Shown here in pieces: positions 43,216 through 54,563 of a stretch of DNA of 64,000 nt; the first letter of the stretch is position 1; every line of letters begins with the position of its first letter. The translations under genes and the position numbers were made by a program. Origin of the DNA: JBHYGK01 sp051859045 (GTDB lineage: Bacteria; Pseudomonadota; Gammaproteobacteria; Xanthomonadales; Xanthomonadaceae); assembly GCA_051859045.1 (NCBI GenBank), contig JBHYGK010000023.1, forward strand, positions 124,001 through 188,000. The letters run 5' to 3'. Under the pieces are notes generated by a model. That model made no database searches and was not told the DNA's origin. It saw only the letters and a program-made list of their open reading frames with translations.

Positions 43216-43267
43216 GTGCTTCTCCTTCGGGTGGATGGACGGGGTCATTCGGCGGCCCCGGTGGTGG
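43174..43267. repeat. 94-bp direct repeat, copy B (start of S9 copy 2)
   Basis: This is the partner of 41978-42071. It covers the end of S9 copy 3 (stop at 43245), the spacer, and the first codons of copy 2. Recombination between these two repeats would delete or duplicate copy 2 exactly. Confidence 0.9.
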
Positions 43268-45266
43268 CCGCCGGCGCGGCCGCGGGCGCGGCGGCCCGGG
43301 CCTCGCCGATGTGGCGGTCGAGGAAGGCCAGCAGCTCGGTGTAGAACTCGACGCGATGCTCGAGCCGGCGGAAGCCGTGGCCTTCGGCCTCGCGCACGAT
43401 CACCACTTCGGGGGGATTGCCAGCGCGCTCGAGCGCCCGGAGCATGCCGTTGAACTGGCGGTTCTGGACCCGGTCGTCGTCGCCGCCGTGGGCGAGCATC
43501 AGGGGAATGCGGATCTCGCCGGCGCGCTTGGTGGGCGACTGCGCCTCGAGCTCCTCGCGCGTGGCGGGCAGGGTCTCCTCGAAGAACGCCAGCAGGTCGC
43601 GGTTGCCATCCATCCGGTAGCGCTGGCGGAGCGCAGCGAGGTCATAGGGCGCGACGTAGCCGATGCCGCACTGGAAGGTCCCCGGCGAGCGGATGGGCGC
43701 CATCAGGGCCGAGTAGCCGCCGAACGACGCGCCGAAGATGCACACCCGACCCGCGTCGGCGACGCCCTCGCCCACCGCCCAGCGCACGGCATCGACCAGG
43801 TCGTCCTGGATCAGGGTGCCCCAGCCGCGGTAGCCACTGCGCTCGAACGACTCGCCGTAACCGCCCGATCCGCGGAAGTTCACCTGCAGCACGGCATAGC
43901 CGCGGCTGGCCAGGAGTTGCACCTCGGGATCGAAGCCCCAGTGGTCGCGCACGCCATACGGGCCACCGTGCGGCAGCAGCACCAGCGGCAGGTCGCTCGG
44001 CGCGCGACCGGGCGGCAGGGTCAGGTAGCCATGCAGCGCGACGCCGTCGCGGTTGTCGAACCGGATGGCGCGGGTCCCGGCCATCGCGTCGGGATCGAGC
44101 GCCTCGAACCGCGCCTGCAGGAAGCGGGCCTGCCCCGAGGCCATGTCGTACAGGTAGAGCTGCCCGGGGTCGCGGTCGCTGTAGGCGCGCACGAGCAGCC
44201 GCCGGCCATCGTCGCTGCGGCCGAGCACGCGCAGCGCGTGCTCGGGGAACGCCTCGACCAGCAGCCGGAAGGCGCGCGCCTCGGGATGGACGTCATCGAC
44301 CACGCGCCAGCGCGCCCGCCCCGGGTCGTCCATGACGGCCAGCAGGGTCAGCCGGTCCGTGCTCCAGAGGCCGTAGTCGAACTCGACGCCCTCGGACTCG
44401 GCGACGATGCGGATCTCGCCCGTGGCGTCGTCGCGCAGCCCATAGGCCATCAGCTCACCGGCCCGCGGGAGCTCGACCCAGGTCGCGCCATCCGATGCGA
44501 CCTCGACGGGGAGGAACGGGGCGGCGTCGCCCGGCCCCTCGTACAGCATCTGCCACGCCTCGCCGACCCGGTGGTAGACCTCCAGCTGCTCGTCCTCCAG
44601 CGTCGCCACGAACCAGCGCGGCTCGTCGCGGAGGCCGAGGACGAACCAGCCCATGCGCCGATCGTCCGGGCCTTCGGCGATGCGTTCGCTGGGGACGTCG
44701 TCGCGCAGGTCGAGGCGATCGTCGACCCGCAGCGCCTCCGGCCAGTTCTCGACGCGGAACACCGCGGCGCGGTAGTGCCGGCGGCTGAGGCCCTGCTGCA
44801 GCATCGCACCAGGATCCACGCGGGACCGCCCGAGCCGCCGCGCGTACGGATCGAAGCGCATCATCGGCTCCTCGCCCGTGCTGATGTCGAGCACCCGGCG
44901 CATCCGCGTCGGTTCCTCGATGCCCGTCTCCGCATCCACCACGTTGCCGCCGAACAGCAGCAGCGTCGGCGACAGCCACGACAGGAAGGCGGGCGTATTG
45001 CCCTCCGGGTAGTTGAGGCGGCGGACCGGCGCGAGGGTGTCGCTGCGCACCACGATCACCCCGGTGGCATCGTCGGACTGGAAGCCCATCGCGATGTGCT
45101 CGCCGTCCGGCGAGAGCGCGACCTGGTCGGCGAGCTGGCGCGCCAGGAAGTGCTCGAGCGGCGGCGCGGGGGCCGCGTCGGCGGCGGGCGCCGACAGCGG
45201 CAGGGCGGCCAGCGCCAGCAACAGCAGGCGGCGGGCCAGGCGGGAGGGGCTGCGATCCATGCGCAT
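43245..45266 (-). CDS. Secreted S9-family prolyl oligopeptidase-like peptidase, copy 3
   Basis: This 673-aa product has a signal peptide (RRLLLLALAALPLSAPAADA), a beta-propeller with repeated DGx-type blades, and the S9 hydrolase. Its triad is S514 (IFGASFGGYSALM), D597 (LAHGGDDDRVQ) and H630 (EAEGHGFRR). The motif HGGPYGVRDHWGFDPEVQLLASRGYAVLQVNFRGSGGYG is nearly the same as in copy 1, so these are close paralogues. I chose the ATG at 45266 with AAGGA 9 nt upstream; a second ATG two codons later is possible. It ends with a low-complexity Ala/Pro tail before TTGAAE. Its stop is 29 nt before copy 2. Confidence 0.9.
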   Translation of the reverse strand: MRMDRSPSRLARRLLLLALAALPLSAPAADAAPAPPLEHFLARQLADQVALSPDGEHIAMGFQSDDATGVIVVRSDTLAPVRRLNYPEGNTPAFLSWLSPTLLLFGGNVVDAETGIEEPTRMRRVLDISTGEEPMMRFDPYARRLGRSRVDPGAMLQQGLSRRHYRAAVFRVENWPEALRVDDRLDLRDDVPSERIAEGPDDRRMGWFVLGLRDEPRWFVATLEDEQLEVYHRVGEAWQMLYEGPGDAAPFLPVEVASDGATWVELPRAGELMAYGLRDDATGEIRIVAESEGVEFDYGLWSTDRLTLLAVMDDPGRARWRVVDDVHPEARAFRLLVEAFPEHALRVLGRSDDGRRLLVRAYSDRDPGQLYLYDMASGQARFLQARFEALDPDAMAGTRAIRFDNRDGVALHGYLTLPPGRAPSDLPLVLLPHGGPYGVRDHWGFDPEVQLLASRGYAVLQVNFRGSGGYGESFERSGYRGWGTLIQDDLVDAVRWAVGEGVADAGRVCIFGASFGGYSALMAPIRSPGTFQCGIGYVAPYDLAALRQRYRMDGNRDLLAFFEETLPATREELEAQSPTKRAGEIRIPLMLAHGGDDDRVQNRQFNGMLRALERAGNPPEVVIVREAEGHGFRRLEHRVEFYTELLAFLDRHIGEARAAAPAAAPAATTGAAE

Positions 45267-45301
45267 GAAGGGGCGTCCTTGCTCGGGTGGGCGTCGTCGG
45301 C

Positions 45302-47278
45302 TCAGCGGCCCGCGGCGGGCGCCGGGGCGTCGGCGGTCCGGCCGGCGCCGATGTGGCGATCGAAGAACGCCAGCATCCGGGTGTAGAGCTCGACGTTGTT
45401 GCCGGTGTCGCGGAAGCCGTGGCCCTCGCGCTCCTCGACCACCACGTCCTCGGGGGCCTTGCCGGCGGCCTCGAGGCGGTCGATCAGGAACTCCATCTGG
45501 GCGATCGGCACGCGCTGGTCCATCGCGCCGTGCACCAGCATGATCGGCACCTGGATGCGGTCGACGTTGTAGGCCGGGCTCTGCGACTGCAGCTCGGCGG
45601 TCGTCTCGGGCAGCACGCGGTCGAGGTAGCGGCGGCCGAACTCGCTCTGCGGGATGTCGCCGCGCTCCTTCATCATCGGCATCGAGTACACGCCGACGTA
45701 GCCCACCGTGCACTGGTACAGCGCGGGCTCGCGGACCACGCTCATCAGCGCCGCGTAGCCGCCGTAGCTGGCGCCGTAGATGCACACGCGCGAGGCGTCG
45801 GCGTAACCCTGGGCGATCGCCCAGTTGACCGAGTCGGTCAGGTCGTCCTGCATCGACAGGCCCCACTGGCGGTAGCCGGCGCGCAGGAAGGCCGAGCCGT
45901 AGCCGCCCGAGCCGCGGTAGTTCATCTGCAGCACCGCGTAGCCGCGGTTGGCCAGCAGCTGCACCTCGGGATTGAAGCCCCAGCTGTCGCGCGGGCCGTG
46001 CGGGCCGCCGTGCGGGTTGATGATCAGCGGCAGGTTGCGGCCGTCGGAGCCGGCGGGCAGCGTCAGGTAGCCGTGCAGCACGGTGCCGTCGCGCGCGGTC
46101 ACCTGCACCGGGTTCATCGGCGACATCTGCGCGGGCACGATCCAGTCCATGTTGGCGAACAGGAAGGTGGCCGAGCCGTTGCTGGCGTCGTACAGGTACA
46201 CCTGGCCCGGGTCGACGTCGGAATAGGCGCGCAGCAGCACCTTCGAGCCGTCGGCGCTGGAGGAGAGGATCTGCACGACGTGGTCGGGGAAGGCCACCAC
46301 GAGGCCCTTGAACAGCGGGGTCTGCGGGTGGGCGTCGTCGATGAAGTCGTAGGACGGGATGCCGTCCTCGTAGCGCACGGCCAGGATGGCGCGGCCGTCG
46401 CTGGAGCGCAGGCCGCCGTCGGGCTCGACGTTCGGGTTCGACGACAGCTCCTCCATCTCGCGGGTGGCCGGGTCCATCAGCACCAGGCGCGGCGGGCGGC
46501 CGTCGCTGCTGACGCGGAAGTAGGCGCGGCGGTTGTCGGGATGGAAGCCGACCGGGGTGATGGTCTCGCCGTCGTTGGCGTCGGACTCGTGGATCACGCG
46601 CCAGGAGTCGCCCACGCGCTCGAGCACCTGCTGGGTCTCGGCGTCCTTCATGCCGACCGCGTAGCGCACGTTGCGCTCGTGGTCGACCAGGAAGCCGCCC
46701 TGCTCCAGCGGCGCGGTGGCCACGGTCACGGTGCGGCCGGTCTTGACGTTGAGGCGGAACAGGAAGGCGGTGTCGACCGAGCGCGACACCAGGATGGTGT
46801 CGTCGTCCTCGGGCGTCATGTCGACGATCGAGTAGACGTTGCCGTTCGGGATGTCGATGCGGCGGCTGCCGTCGATGTTGGCGGCGTAGAGGTCGGCGCT
46901 GCCGGTCTGGAAGTCGAAGCGGCCGAGCTTGCGCTGCACGCGGAAGAGCACGCGCTCGTTGCTGGTCCAGGCCACGTCGGCGATGTGGCGCTCCTCGCCG
47001 TAGTCGAACTTCGACACCACCTCGCGGCCGTCGATCTTGAGGATGGTCAGGATCGTGCGGTCGCCCTGGGGCACGGTGATCGCGATGTGGCGGCCGTCGG
47101 GCGACAGGTCGGCCGAGGTGAACTCGGCGTCGCGGAAGAAGTGCTCGATCGGCACCTCGACGCGAGGGGCGGTGGCCGCCTCGGTGGCGGCGGCGTCCTG
47201 CGCCGACGCGGAGGGGACGGCCAGGCCGAGGCCGAGGCCGAGCAGCAGGGCGAGCAGGAGCGGGGTCTTCGCGGTCAT
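45302..47278 (-). CDS. Secreted S9-family prolyl oligopeptidase-like peptidase, copy 4
   Basis: This 658-aa product has a signal peptide (MTAKTPLLLALLLGLGLGLAVPSASAQ), a propeller beginning at LSPDGRHIAITVPQGDRTILTILK, and the hydrolase with triad S504 (IYGASYGGYAALM), D587 (LVHGAMDQRVP) and H620 (EREGHGFRD). It differs more from copies 1 and 3 and is likely the older member of the cluster. The ATG at 47278 is preceded by GGAGG; the longer frame from 47314 lacks a signal-like start. It lies 63 nt downstream of carA, on the same strand, and 35 nt before copy 3. Confidence 0.9.
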   Translation of the reverse strand: MTAKTPLLLALLLGLGLGLAVPSASAQDAAATEAATAPRVEVPIEHFFRDAEFTSADLSPDGRHIAITVPQGDRTILTILKIDGREVVSKFDYGEERHIADVAWTSNERVLFRVQRKLGRFDFQTGSADLYAANIDGSRRIDIPNGNVYSIVDMTPEDDDTILVSRSVDTAFLFRLNVKTGRTVTVATAPLEQGGFLVDHERNVRYAVGMKDAETQQVLERVGDSWRVIHESDANDGETITPVGFHPDNRRAYFRVSSDGRPPRLVLMDPATREMEELSSNPNVEPDGGLRSSDGRAILAVRYEDGIPSYDFIDDAHPQTPLFKGLVVAFPDHVVQILSSSADGSKVLLRAYSDVDPGQVYLYDASNGSATFLFANMDWIVPAQMSPMNPVQVTARDGTVLHGYLTLPAGSDGRNLPLIINPHGGPHGPRDSWGFNPEVQLLANRGYAVLQMNYRGSGGYGSAFLRAGYRQWGLSMQDDLTDSVNWAIAQGYADASRVCIYGASYGGYAALMSVVREPALYQCTVGYVGVYSMPMMKERGDIPQSEFGRRYLDRVLPETTAELQSQSPAYNVDRIQVPIMLVHGAMDQRVPIAQMEFLIDRLEAAGKAPEDVVVEEREGHGFRDTGNNVELYTRMLAFFDRHIGAGRTADAPAPAAGR

Positions 47279-47341
47279 GGCACGGGCCCCTCCAGGGGCG
47301 TCAGCGTGGGGCATCGGGGGGAATCGCCGCGGGCGTGGCCC

Positions 47342-48463
<1,122 letters not shown>

Positions 48464-48592
48464 GGTTTCGCCCTTGCGGTGGGGGCTTCGTCCGCGGGGC
48501 GGCCGCCCGCGTGGCGCGGGTTGAGGCTCACCGCGGGCTCGGCTCAGGGCCGGCCCGTGCGGACGGAAGCGGGGGATATCAGGCGAGCCGGG

Positions 48593-48598
48593 ATTCTA
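48593..48598 (-). promoter_or_regulatory. Candidate -10 element of carA
   Basis: The minus strand reads TAGAAT, about 130 nt before carA, with CTGGCG 17 nt further upstream. The 204-bp gap from dapB is long enough for a separate promoter, and the position is usual for carA. The -35 is poor. Confidence 0.3.
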
Positions 48599-48667
48599 CG
48601 GGCGCGGGCGCCCTCACGCCAGCCACACGGAGCCCGCCCGCGACCTGCGACCCGGTCCCGGCCGGCC

Positions 48668-49426
48668 TCAGCCGGCGTCCGGCCCCAGCAGCAGCGCGGC
48701 CAGCCCGTGCCGGCCCGGCGGCTGGCCCGGCAGGCGGCGGGCCGCCTCGAGCGCGCCGCGGGCGAAGATGTCGCGGCGGGTGGCGCGATGCACCAGCTCG
48801 ATGCGCTCGCCGGTCCCGGCGAACTGCACCAGGTGCTCGCCGACGATGTCGCCGGCGCGCAGGCTGGCGTAGGCCGGGGCGCGGCCGTCGCCACCCTGCC
48901 CCGCCGTGGCCCAGCCGGCCGCGGCCTCGGCGCCCAGCGCCAGCGCCGTGCCCGAGGGGGCGTCGCGCTTGTGCACGTGGTGGGCCTCGACGATGTCGCA
49001 GTCCCAGCCCGGCAGGGCCGCCGCGGCGCGCTTCACCAGCGCGCCCAGCACGGCCACGCCGAGGCTGAAGTTGGCCGCCCACAGCACCGGGACGCGCGCG
49101 CCGGCGTCGGCCAGCGCCGCCTCCTGCGCCGCGGACAGCCCGGTGGTGCCGGAGACGAACGCCGCGCCGCGGGCCACCGCCAGCGCCAGCGCGGCGTCGA
49201 AGGCCTCGGGCAGGCTGAAGTCGATGAGCACGTCGAAGGCCGGGGCCTCGTCGAGCCGGCCCGCGGCCACCGCCGCCGCGCCCGCCGGCAAGGCCAGCCG
49301 GGCGGGGTCGCGCGCGGAGGCGCCGGCGAGCACGAGGCCGGGGGCCTCGGGCAGCAGCGCGAGGATGGCCTGGCCCATGCGCCCGGAGGCGCCGTGGAGG
49401 AACAGTCGCAGCGGGGTGTCGGTCAT
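48668..49426 (-). CDS. dapB: 4-hydroxy-tetrahydrodipicolinate reductase
   Basis: DapB reduces HTPA with NAD(P)H in lysine and diaminopimelate synthesis. The 252-aa protein begins LRLFLHGASGRMGQAILALL, with the GxxGRMG nucleotide-binding motif. It has the catalytic EAHHVHKRDAPSGTALALG (His-His and Lys) and the C-terminal GERIELVHRATRRDIFARGALEAARRL. The start ATG is at 49426, 30 nt after dnaJ on the same strand; it is therefore possibly read through from the dnaK-dnaJ operon. Downstream is carA. Confidence 0.95.
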   Translation of the reverse strand: MTDTPLRLFLHGASGRMGQAILALLPEAPGLVLAGASARDPARLALPAGAAAVAAGRLDEAPAFDVLIDFSLPEAFDAALALAVARGAAFVSGTTGLSAAQEAALADAGARVPVLWAANFSLGVAVLGALVKRAAAALPGWDCDIVEAHHVHKRDAPSGTALALGAEAAAGWATAGQGGDGRAPAYASLRAGDIVGEHLVQFAGTGERIELVHRATRRDIFARGALEAARRLPGQPPGRHGLAALLLGPDAG

Positions 49427-49456
49427 GCGGCGCAGCCTAGCAAAGCGGCGCCGGGC

Positions 49457-50584
49457 TCAGGACGCGATCCGCGAGAAGAACGAGCGCACCCCGTCGAAGA
49501 AGGTGCTCGAGCGCGGCGAGTGCCGGCGGTCGTCGTCCTCGCCGCCGAAGGTGGCCTCGAACTTCTCCAGCAGCTCGCGCTGCTCGGCGGTCAGGTTGAC
49601 CGGGGTCTCGACCACGATCCGGCACATCAGGTCGCCCGGGTGGTGGCTGCGGACCGACTTCACGCCCTTGCCGCGCAGGCGGAACTGGCGGCCGGTCTGG
49701 GTCTCGGGCGGCACCTTGATCTCGACGCCGCCGCCGAGGGTCGGCACCTCGATCACCGCGCCCAGCGCGGCCTGGCTGATGCGCACCGGCACCTCGCAGT
49801 AGAGGTCGTCGCCGTCGCGCTCGAAGATCGCGTGGGCGCTGACCTGGACCTCGACGTAGAGGTCGCCGCTGGGCGTGCCGGCCGGGCCGGGCTCGCCCTC
49901 GCCCTGCAGGCGGATGCGGTCGCCGGTGTCGACGCCGGCGGGGATCTTCACCTTCAGCGTCTTCTCGTCCTCGACCCGACCGTGGCCGCGGCAGGCCTTG
50001 CAGGGCTTGGCGATGACCTTGCCGCGCCCGTGGCAGCGCGGGCACGGCTGCTGCACGGCGAAGATGCCGCGCTGCATCCGCACCTGGCCGCGGCCGCCGC
50101 AGGTGGTGCAGGCCTCGACCTGGCGATCCTCGCTGCCGGTGCCGCCGCAGGGCTCGCAGGCCACGAGGGTGGGCACCTCGATCGTCTTCTCGACCCCGAA
50201 CACCGCCTCTTCGAGGTCGAGCTCCATCACGTAGCGCAGGTCGGCGCCGCGGCGCGGGCCGCGCTGGCCACCGCCCCCGCCGAAGATGTTGCCGAACAGG
50301 TCGCCGAAGATGTCGCCCATGTCGGCGTAGCCCGCGCCGGGGCCCGCGCCGCCGCCCTGCTCGAAGGCCGCGTGCCCGTGCTGGTCGTAGGCGCGGCGCT
50401 TGGCCGGGTCCGACAGCACCTCCCAGGCGAGCTTGGCCTCCTTGAAGGACTCCTCGGCGGTGGCGTCGCCCGGGTTGCGGTCCGGGTGGTACTTCATCGC
50501 CAGGCGGCGGTAGGCCTTCTTGAGGTCCTCCTCGCTGGCGTCGCGGGCGCAGCCCAGCACCTCGTAGAAATCGCGCTTGCTCAT
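49457..50584 (-). CDS. dnaJ: Chaperone protein DnaJ
   Basis: DnaJ delivers clients to DnaK and stimulates its ATPase. The 375-aa protein has the J domain (SKRDFYEVLGCARDASEEDLKKAYRRLAMKYHPDRNPGD, with HPD), a Gly-rich linker, four CxxCxGxG zinc repeats (CEPCGGTG, CTTCGGRG, CPRCHGRG, CKACRGHG), and the C-terminal client domains ending FFDGVRSFFSRI. I chose the ATG at 50584; an alternative TTG one codon earlier is unlikely. A GC hairpin (50654-50683) lies between it and dnaK. Confidence 0.97.
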   Translation of the reverse strand: MSKRDFYEVLGCARDASEEDLKKAYRRLAMKYHPDRNPGDATAEESFKEAKLAWEVLSDPAKRRAYDQHGHAAFEQGGGAGPGAGYADMGDIFGDLFGNIFGGGGGQRGPRRGADLRYVMELDLEEAVFGVEKTIEVPTLVACEPCGGTGSEDRQVEACTTCGGRGQVRMQRGIFAVQQPCPRCHGRGKVIAKPCKACRGHGRVEDEKTLKVKIPAGVDTGDRIRLQGEGEPGPAGTPSGDLYVEVQVSAHAIFERDGDDLYCEVPVRISQAALGAVIEVPTLGGGVEIKVPPETQTGRQFRLRGKGVKSVRSHHPGDLMCRIVVETPVNLTAEQRELLEKFEATFGGEDDDRRHSPRSSTFFDGVRSFFSRIAS

Positions 50585-50653
50585 CAACGGTCCATCGGTG
50601 TTCGCGGCGGGGCCGCGGTGGAAGCCTCGGGGCGGGAGGGCCGAAACGGCGAG

Positions 50654-50683
50654 GCCCGGGCGCGTCGTCCGCGTCCCGGGCCC
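50654..50683 (-). terminator. Hairpin between dnaK and dnaJ
   Basis: An 8-bp stem (ggcccggg with cccgggcc) encloses an inner partly paired loop. It lies in the 126-bp dnaK-dnaJ gap and may attenuate readthrough, giving less DnaJ than DnaK. The absence of T-rich sequence leaves this uncertain. Confidence 0.4.
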
Positions 50684-50710
50684 CTCCCCTGTCCCGGCTG
50701 GGAGAGGGCC

Positions 50711-52624
<1,914 letters not shown>

Positions 52625-52728
52625 GGTGTTCTCCGATGCTGTCTTGGATGGCGGGCGTGGCCGCCGATGGATGCGATGTGTGGACGCGCGCGGCGGGTTC
52701 AAGTCACGCCCGCGTCACGAAGCCTCGA

Positions 52729-53253
52729 TTAGGCGGCGGGATCTGCGGCCACGACCACCAGGGCCGGGCGCAGCAGGCGCTCGCTGAGGATCCAGCCGGT
52801 CTGGAAGGTGGCCACGACGGCGCCCGGCGCGACCTCCGGGCTGGGCACCAGGCTCATGGCCTGGTGGCGCTCGGGGTCGAAGGCCTCGCCGGCGGCCGGG
52901 GCCACGGCCAGCAAGCCGTGGTCGGCGGCGACCTTGTGCAGCTGCTTGGCGGTGAGCTCCATGCCCTCGCGCAGCGCGGCGGTGTCGGCGTTGGCCACGC
53001 CGAGGCCGCGCTCGAGCGCGTCGAGCACGGGCAGCAGGTCGGCCAGCAGCTTCTCGTTGGCGAAGCGGCGGCTCTGCTCGAGTTCGCGGACCATGCGCTT
53101 GCGCTGGTTCTCGATCTCGGCGCGGTCGCGCAGCACGCTCTCGCGCAGGCCCAGCAGCTCGGCCTCGAGCTGCTCGATCCGGGCCCGGGCGGCCTCCGCG
53201 GCGTCAAGGGCTTCCTGCGGCGCGTGCGCGCCGGTCTCGTCGTACTCGGTCAT
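52729..53253 (-). CDS. grpE: Nucleotide exchange factor GrpE
   Basis: GrpE releases ADP from DnaK. The 174-aa protein has an N-terminal acidic tail (MTEYDETGAHAPQEALDAAEAA), a long coiled-coil helix (RIEQLEAELLGLRESVLRDRAEIENQRKRMVRELEQ), and the beta-wing GEAFDPERHQAMSLVPSPEVAPGAVVATFQTGWILSERLLRPALV. The start is the ATG at 53253. The frame is open upstream across hrcA but that is antisense-like. It lies 65 nt downstream of hrcA and 104 nt upstream of dnaK. Confidence 0.96.
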   Translation of the reverse strand: MTEYDETGAHAPQEALDAAEAARARIEQLEAELLGLRESVLRDRAEIENQRKRMVRELEQSRRFANEKLLADLLPVLDALERGLGVANADTAALREGMELTAKQLHKVAADHGLLAVAPAAGEAFDPERHQAMSLVPSPEVAPGAVVATFQTGWILSERLLRPALVVVAADPAA

Positions 53254-53318
53254 GTCGGTTCCTGTGGTGTCCCCAATCGGGCGGCCGGGGCGATGCACCG
53301 GTGCCCTCCCGCGGGGCC

Positions 53319-54371
53319 TTATGGGGACGCGGGGCCGGGGTTCAAGGCCGCGCCGAGCAGGTCGGCGGTGGCCTGCACGGTCGGGATGATGCGCTCGTAG
53401 GCCATCCGGGTGGGGCCGATCACGCCCAGCACGCCCAGCACGCGGCCCGGGGGCCCATAGGGCGCGGTGACCAGGGTGCAGCCGTCCATGGGCGCCAGCC
53501 CGGTCTCCTCGCCGATGAAGACCCGCACGCCGGGCGCCGAGGTGCAGCGCTCGAGCAGCTGCAGCACCTCGCGCTTGCGCTGGAAGGCGTCGAAGAGCTC
53601 GCGCAGCCGGGCCAGGTCGGAGAGGTCGTCCACGCCCATCAGGCGGGTCTGGCCGGCCACCAGCAGGTCGTCGCCGCCGGGGTCGAAGGCCTGCTCGGCC
53701 AGCTCCACCGCGGCGCCGAGCAGGCCGGCCATGGCGTCGCGGGCCTCGCGCAGCTCGCGCACCAGGGTGGCGCGGATGTCGTCGAGCGAGCGGCCGGCGA
53801 AGTGCTGGTTGAGGTAGTTGGCGGTCTGCTCGAGCTCGCCCGGGGCCCAGGCCCGGCGGGCCGGGACGATGCGGTTCTGCACCTCGCCGTCGGTGAACAC
53901 CAGGATCACCAGCAGGCGCTGCGGGTCGAGGCTGACGAAGTCGATGTGGCGGAACGCGAACTGCGCGCGCCGGGGCACGCTGACCACGCCCACGAAGTGG
54001 CTCATCGCCGAGAGCAGCTCGGAGGCGTTGGCCAGCAGCGCGCCGGTGCCGGCGCCGGCGGGCAGGTTCTGGCGCAGGCGGGCCAGCTCGCCCTCGGGCA
54101 GCGGCTTGGCCTGGATCAGGCTGTCGACGAACACCCGGTAGCCCTGGGCGGTGGGCACGCGCCCGGCCGAGGTGTGCGGGGCGGCGACCAGGCCGATCTC
54201 CTCGAGGTCGCTCATGATGTTGCGGATCGTGGCCGCGCTCACGTCCAGGCCCGAACGCTTGGCGAGCGTGCGCGAGCCGAGCGGCTCGCCGTCGACGATG
54301 TACTGCGAGATCAGCGTGCGCAGCAGCATGCGCGAACGCGCGTCGAGGTCGGGGAGGATCGGGCGGGACAT
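53319..54371 (-). CDS. hrcA: Heat-inducible transcription repressor HrcA
   Basis: HrcA represses chaperone genes by binding CIRCE elements and depends on GroEL for activity. The 350-aa protein has the N-terminal winged helix (RSRMLLRTLISQYIVDGEPLGSRTLAKRSGLDVSAATIRNIMSDLEEIGL), an inserted dimerising domain, and the C-terminal GAF-like fold ending VLGVIGPTRMAYERIIPTVQATADLLGAALN. The ATG is at 54371. It is the first gene of hrcA-grpE-dnaK-dnaJ. No CIRCE (TTAGCACTC-N9-GAGTGCTAA) is seen upstream, so HrcA probably acts on groES elsewhere. Confidence 0.96.
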   Translation of the reverse strand: MSRPILPDLDARSRMLLRTLISQYIVDGEPLGSRTLAKRSGLDVSAATIRNIMSDLEEIGLVAAPHTSAGRVPTAQGYRVFVDSLIQAKPLPEGELARLRQNLPAGAGTGALLANASELLSAMSHFVGVVSVPRRAQFAFRHIDFVSLDPQRLLVILVFTDGEVQNRIVPARRAWAPGELEQTANYLNQHFAGRSLDDIRATLVRELREARDAMAGLLGAAVELAEQAFDPGGDDLLVAGQTRLMGVDDLSDLARLRELFDAFQRKREVLQLLERCTSAPGVRVFIGEETGLAPMDGCTLVTAPYGPPGRVLGVLGVIGPTRMAYERIIPTVQATADLLGAALNPGPASP

Positions 54372-54415
54372 GCCGGGGGAATCGGGCCGGTGGGGTCGGA
54401 GGACGCGGGCCTATT

Positions 54416-54444
54416 AGATAGGGACGCCCCCCGGGCAGCGCAAG
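54416..54444 (-). promoter_or_regulatory. Sigma-32-type heat-shock promoter of hrcA-grpE-dnaK-dnaJ
   Basis: On the minus strand CTTGCGC, a 14-nt spacer and CCCTATCT match the sigma-32 pattern (CTTGAAA, 11-15 nt, CCCCATnT): the -10 agrees in seven of eight bases, the -35 in the first four. The leader would be about 38 nt. In Xanthomonas this operon is known to be sigma-32 dependent. Confidence 0.65.
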
Positions 54445-54563
54445 CGCGCGGCGCGCGCGGCCCGCGCGCGCGGGTCCCGGGGCCGCGGCCCCCTGCCCGG
54501 CCGCCACGGCGAAATGCTACCTTCGCGCGCCCTCTTCCACCGCGCCGACGCCCGCCCCCACGC

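Noticed and set aside
54372..54563. CIRCE element upstream of hrcA
   Set aside because: There is no TTAGCACTC-N9-GAGTGCTAA or near match on either strand.
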